Below are positions 61,132 to 64,000 of a stretch of 64,000 nt of DNA, in pieces. The notes under the pieces are model-generated. The model saw only the letters and a program-made list of their open reading frames with translations, was not told the DNA's origin and did no database searches. How positions within the stretch are numbered: position 1 is the stretch's first letter; each line of letters begins with the position of its first letter. The position numbers and the translations under genes are program-made. The stretch comes from Kryptolebias marmoratus (lineage: Eukaryota; Chordata; Actinopteri; Cyprinodontiformes; Rivulidae): the NCBI RefSeq assembly GCF_001649575.2, contig NC_051452.1:1336089-1400088 (forward strand), in the 5' to 3' direction.

Positions 61132-61273
61132 TCATCCGTCCATCCATTTTCTGTACCCGCTTCTCCTTTTCCAGTTCGCGAGGATCCGGTGCCCTATCTT
61201 CACTAGTCACTGTGCGAGAGGTGGGGTGGCGGTGGGGACACCCTGGACAGGTCGCAAGTCCGTCACAGGGACA
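61132..61273 (-). mobile_element. Common fish LINE-derived repeat ('catccatccattttctgtac')
   Basis: 'ccgtccatccattttctgta', 'gaggtggggtggcggtgggg', 'caccctggacaggtcgcaag' and 'cacagggacacata' form the familiar end of a very abundant fish repeat, usually placed with RTE-type LINEs. The class is from memory and uncertain. Confidence 0.55.
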
Positions 61274-61897
61274 CATATGCCCCTTTCACACGGGCTCTAA
61301 AGGTCCCGGCTCCACTCTACTCGGCTCGCTTTGAGCGCGTTTCCACCGGCATTTTTTCGAGGTCGGCCCTGCTTCTTTGGTCCCTGCTTCGGAGCAGGGC
61401 CAGCCGGGTGGGCGGTGCCAGCTTAGCTCCTGTTCACTCATTGGTCGTGGGTGTGGCCAGATGCGAGCATAAAGAGCGAACGGTAGGAATCTAAACAACA
61501 GCGTTAGCTTACCCTGCAACGTTTAGCCGTCTGTCCTCCAGCTGAAGGCGCTGTAAAGCCTGAAATCTCCGGCTGATAACAGCTGTCCTACTCCGCGCAA
61601 CAATGGCGGCATCCAGAGCGTTTCTTCCACTGCGCCTCTCTTCCTGAAGTCTCAGGAGAATCCCCATAAGTTTAAAAAATGGCAACAACACAGGGCCAAC
61701 GTCGTCCATAGCGCTTCCGTTGTTTCCACAACTTGCGCCAAGTTTCGGTAGCCCCGCGCCGCGGCCCCGCCCCCCGCAACACGAGGAGGCGTTCCTCTGC
61801 TACCGACCAAACTGGCCGGTGTGAACGCAATGCATTCTTCATAGAGCGGAGTAGAGCCGGACTTCTGAATTAGGGCCCGTGGAAAAGAGGCATATGT
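61274..61897. mobile_element. MITE with imperfect inverted ends ('gcccctttcacacgggctc')
   Basis: The left end catatgcccctttcacacgg and the right end ccgtggaaaagaggcatatg are imperfect inverted repeats. Next to them are 'ccactctactcggctcg' and 'agagcggagtagagccgg', also inverted. No ORF with family support. The superfamily (possibly PIF/Harbinger) is not certain. It sits directly against the repeat at 61132-61273. Confidence 0.55.
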
Positions 61898-62527
61898 AAC
61901 AACAACATATGTAACCAATGATTTGAGTGTCTTCGATATCAGTTGCGGTTAAAAATTGGCGTTAAATAAGAACGAGAAACAAGCGTGCTAACATGTGGTA
62001 ATCTTATCTAAAAGAGACCGTCTTAATTTGTGGAGTTGGTGTCCAGTTGGCACGTCAGGATTACACAACTCCATAATTATTCTTCCAAACTGAGACCCTC
62101 TACAAACGTACGGAACCACTCTGTTCGAAAAACATCTGAACCATTCCTCTAAGATAGAGAAATGCAGGCAACATCACCAGCACTGCCACAAGATAATGAA
62201 ATAATTTGAGCCACAGTTACAGAAATCGTCAACTCTTGGAATATAAGCACACCTTGAGGGAAGAAAAACCGATGAATAGAAACTTTTGATGAAACGTTGA
62301 GGAATTTTGACTCGTCTGTCACGACCGGAGGAATAGAGGACAATCGACGGTTTTCAGAGCTTTTGAAGAGGAAAGTTTTATAATGATTTAAAAGCTTGAA
62401 CAATTTTTCAGCAGAGAAAATGGCTGAAAAAAGAAAGCACCAAGCTGAGTTGGCATGTTTGAAGCTAGTAATGCATATATTTTTTTACAAATAATTTGCG
62501 AATGGCTCCTTATTTTCAGTGCTGCGC
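61898..62527. other. Intergenic, nothing recognised
   Basis: AT-rich sequence without gene, clear repeat or conserved-looking tract. Confidence 0.4.
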
Positions 62528-62746
62528 TTAACCCTCTGGGGTCTAGGGTGAAACTGGACGTTTTTTGGACTATTTTAAATTTGCTTTATATTTCACCCTA
62601 AAAGTGGTTTAACCTGCCATGTTTGGGGTCATTATTTTCAGCACAACCTCCCAAGTGTGAATTTCAAGTAATATTTTACTTTTGACCTACTGTATTAACA
62701 CAACAGACCTAAAATCACACAAAAAACATAAAATCCGAGTGGAAAT
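62528..62746 (+). mobile_element. piggyBac-like terminal region
   Basis: TTAA at 62528-62531 is directly followed by CCCTCTGGGGTCTAGGGTG. A TTAA target followed by a CCCT-type terminus is characteristic of piggyBac elements, and this phrase recurs in fish genomes. The other end is not seen; the sequence runs into the gap 62747-62846. Confidence 0.5.
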
Positions 62747-62846
62747 NNNNNNNNNNNNNNNNNNNNNNNNNNNNNNNNNNNNNNNNNNNNNNNNNNNNNN
62801 NNNNNNNNNNNNNNNNNNNNNNNNNNNNNNNNNNNNNNNNNNNNNN

Positions 62847-63016
62847 TTTTTTTTTTTTTTAAATAAATTTTGGGTATCTTAACGTCTGCAAATTGACTCT
62901 AATTGACCGAGTTCAAACAGGGGTGCAAGTTTTATGGCACCTCTATAGATTTGAGCTCATTACTTACATCTTGGAGGCTGAAAATGTAACTGAATTAATA
63001 ATAAATAGCTCAGATC
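62847..63016. other. Sequence after gap, possible continuation of the piggyBac-like element
   Basis: AT-rich with a long T-run at the gap edge. No ORF and no matching piggyBac right end. Confidence 0.3.
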
Positions 63017-63365
63017 TGTCAGTTTTGTCTACTTTATGATCTCAGTTGACACCTGGAAATATTTCAGCTTTAAATTGGGTCACAAACCAAAAAAATAAAA
63101 AAAAAACCATCTAGTTTATTGTACGCATAGGAACATAAAAGGTTTGGATGTCAGATCAGTATTATTTTTAATAAAGCAGACAAATAAAAAGGTAATTTGT
63201 CTGAGGTTGACAAAATAAATCAAATATTTTGACTTTAAAACAACCTAAATAAGGATATAAATGATGGAGGACAAATGGTTGAAGACGAACAAAAACAGAA
63301 CAAAAGCCAAAACTTCCAGAACCGACCCGAGGGCTAAGAATAAACTCCAAAAAATACAGTAAATC
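63017..63365. repeat. 349-bp block identical to 57271-57619
   Basis: Second copy of the duplicated block, in the same orientation. Here it is flanked by an 8-bp direct repeat, atctgtca at 63014-63021 and 63363-63370 (overlapping the block ends by a few bases). No inverted termini. This copy sits in continuous sequence and is likelier to be in its true place. Confidence 0.85.
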
Positions 63366-63919
63366 TGTCATAAGAGTGAATCTTCAGACCGTGTGCTGCC
63401 ATGTACAACAGCACGAGGTGTCAGCGTGATCAAATCTGTCAAAAATGTCGGCGCGGCTGTGTCCCCCCCCCCCCCCATTTATTGGTTCTGGCCAAATAAA
63501 GTTATTTCAAATCCGAAAGGAGGGAGAAATTCCCACGCGTCTCGGATGACAGCCGAGTCCGGCATTCATCACACATGGAGCAAAAACACGCCGTGCCGGG
63601 CTCGTTAACCTCTGGACGAGTGTGTGTGTGTGTGTGTGTCGGCTGTCTGGTTGTGACAGATGAACCTGAAGATGATAGAGTGATCCTTTCTTTATCAAGC
63701 CTGAGGCCAACGGGGACACACCTTTTAACTGAGATACCGAAACAAAATACCACACATTCAGAGCTTTCCAAGAAATCTGTTTTAAAGCAAATTCCTCCAA
63801 CATTTAAGTCAACACTTGTTCAATAATTACATCCACTGGAAAGCTACAGTGGTACAGCAACCTGTAGGTTTGTGTAAGGATAGCTTGTATGAATGTTTTC
63901 CAGAGCACAAAATGTTTGT
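63366..63919. other. Intergenic with microsatellite
   Basis: A C-run at 63462-63475 and a (GT)n tract at about 63620-63639. No supported gene. Confidence 0.4.
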
Positions 63920-64000
63920 CAATCCCTCCAGGATTTCGCGGGCATTTTTTGTGATTGTTGCGGCTAAAATGCCTGATTTCGCGGGGCATTTTCCTAAAAG
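63920..64000 (-). mobile_element. hAT-like element, copy E, cut by window end
   Basis: Starts CAATCCCTCCAGGATTTCGCG-like and continues 'gggcattttttgtgattgtt', matching the left end of copy B (17310 onward). It continues past the window. Confidence 0.7.

Overview
The window reads as teleost fish nuclear DNA. It holds two spliced vertebrate genes with canonical splice sites, and between them a dense set of fish-type transposons: Tc1, hAT miniatures, an L2-clade LINE, an RTE-like LINE tail, a mariner-like remnant and MITEs. There are nine runs of N (4938-5456, 11147-11378, 23771-24652, 26024-26203, 33660-33925, 48550-48649, 51548-52268, 53025-53050, 62747-62846) and three single Ns (36873, 41583, 57270). 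I cannot name the species. Nothing suggests a bacterial or viral replicon, and I found no tRNA, rRNA or CRISPR array.

Genes. ndfip2 (Nedd4-family interacting protein 2) lies on the + strand from 892. Six coding exons can be joined through AG/GT junctions; the last ~33 codons fall in the 4938-5456 gap, and a 3'UTR probably runs to the poly(A) signal at 6983. spry2 (Sprouty-2) lies on the - strand with one complete coding exon, 27213 down to 26233 (326 aa). Its 3'UTR runs leftward to about 25.3 kb. A 5' noncoding exon and CpG-rich promoter are inferred near 30.0-30.5 kb. The two genes point at each other across about 18 kb. NDFIP2 and SPRY2 are also neighbours on human 13q31, so this looks like conserved synteny. 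Both products act on receptor and ubiquitin signalling: NDFIP2 recruits NEDD4-type E3 ligases through PY motifs, and Sprouty-2 restrains FGF/EGF receptor-RAS-ERK signalling.

From about 30.5 to 64 kb I see no host gene. This fits the gene-poor flank of SPRY2 in vertebrates. It holds many transposon copies and a few low-repeat tracts that look like conserved noncoding elements.

Most notable: (1) a 99-bp exon with both splice sites, resembling one ankyrin repeat of ankrd6, sits inside an L2 LINE at 41432-41530; (2) a hAT-like family with five copies encodes a short CGGBP1/BED-like zinc-finger ORF; (3) a 349-bp block occurs twice with no difference (57271-57619 and 63017-63365), once inside one of those hAT copies beside a single N; (4) two hAT miniatures have perfect 8-bp target duplications, and one has a natural empty site elsewhere in the window; (5) a 757-bp fold-back element has ~285-bp arms; (6) this Sprouty-2 has unusual N- and C-termini.
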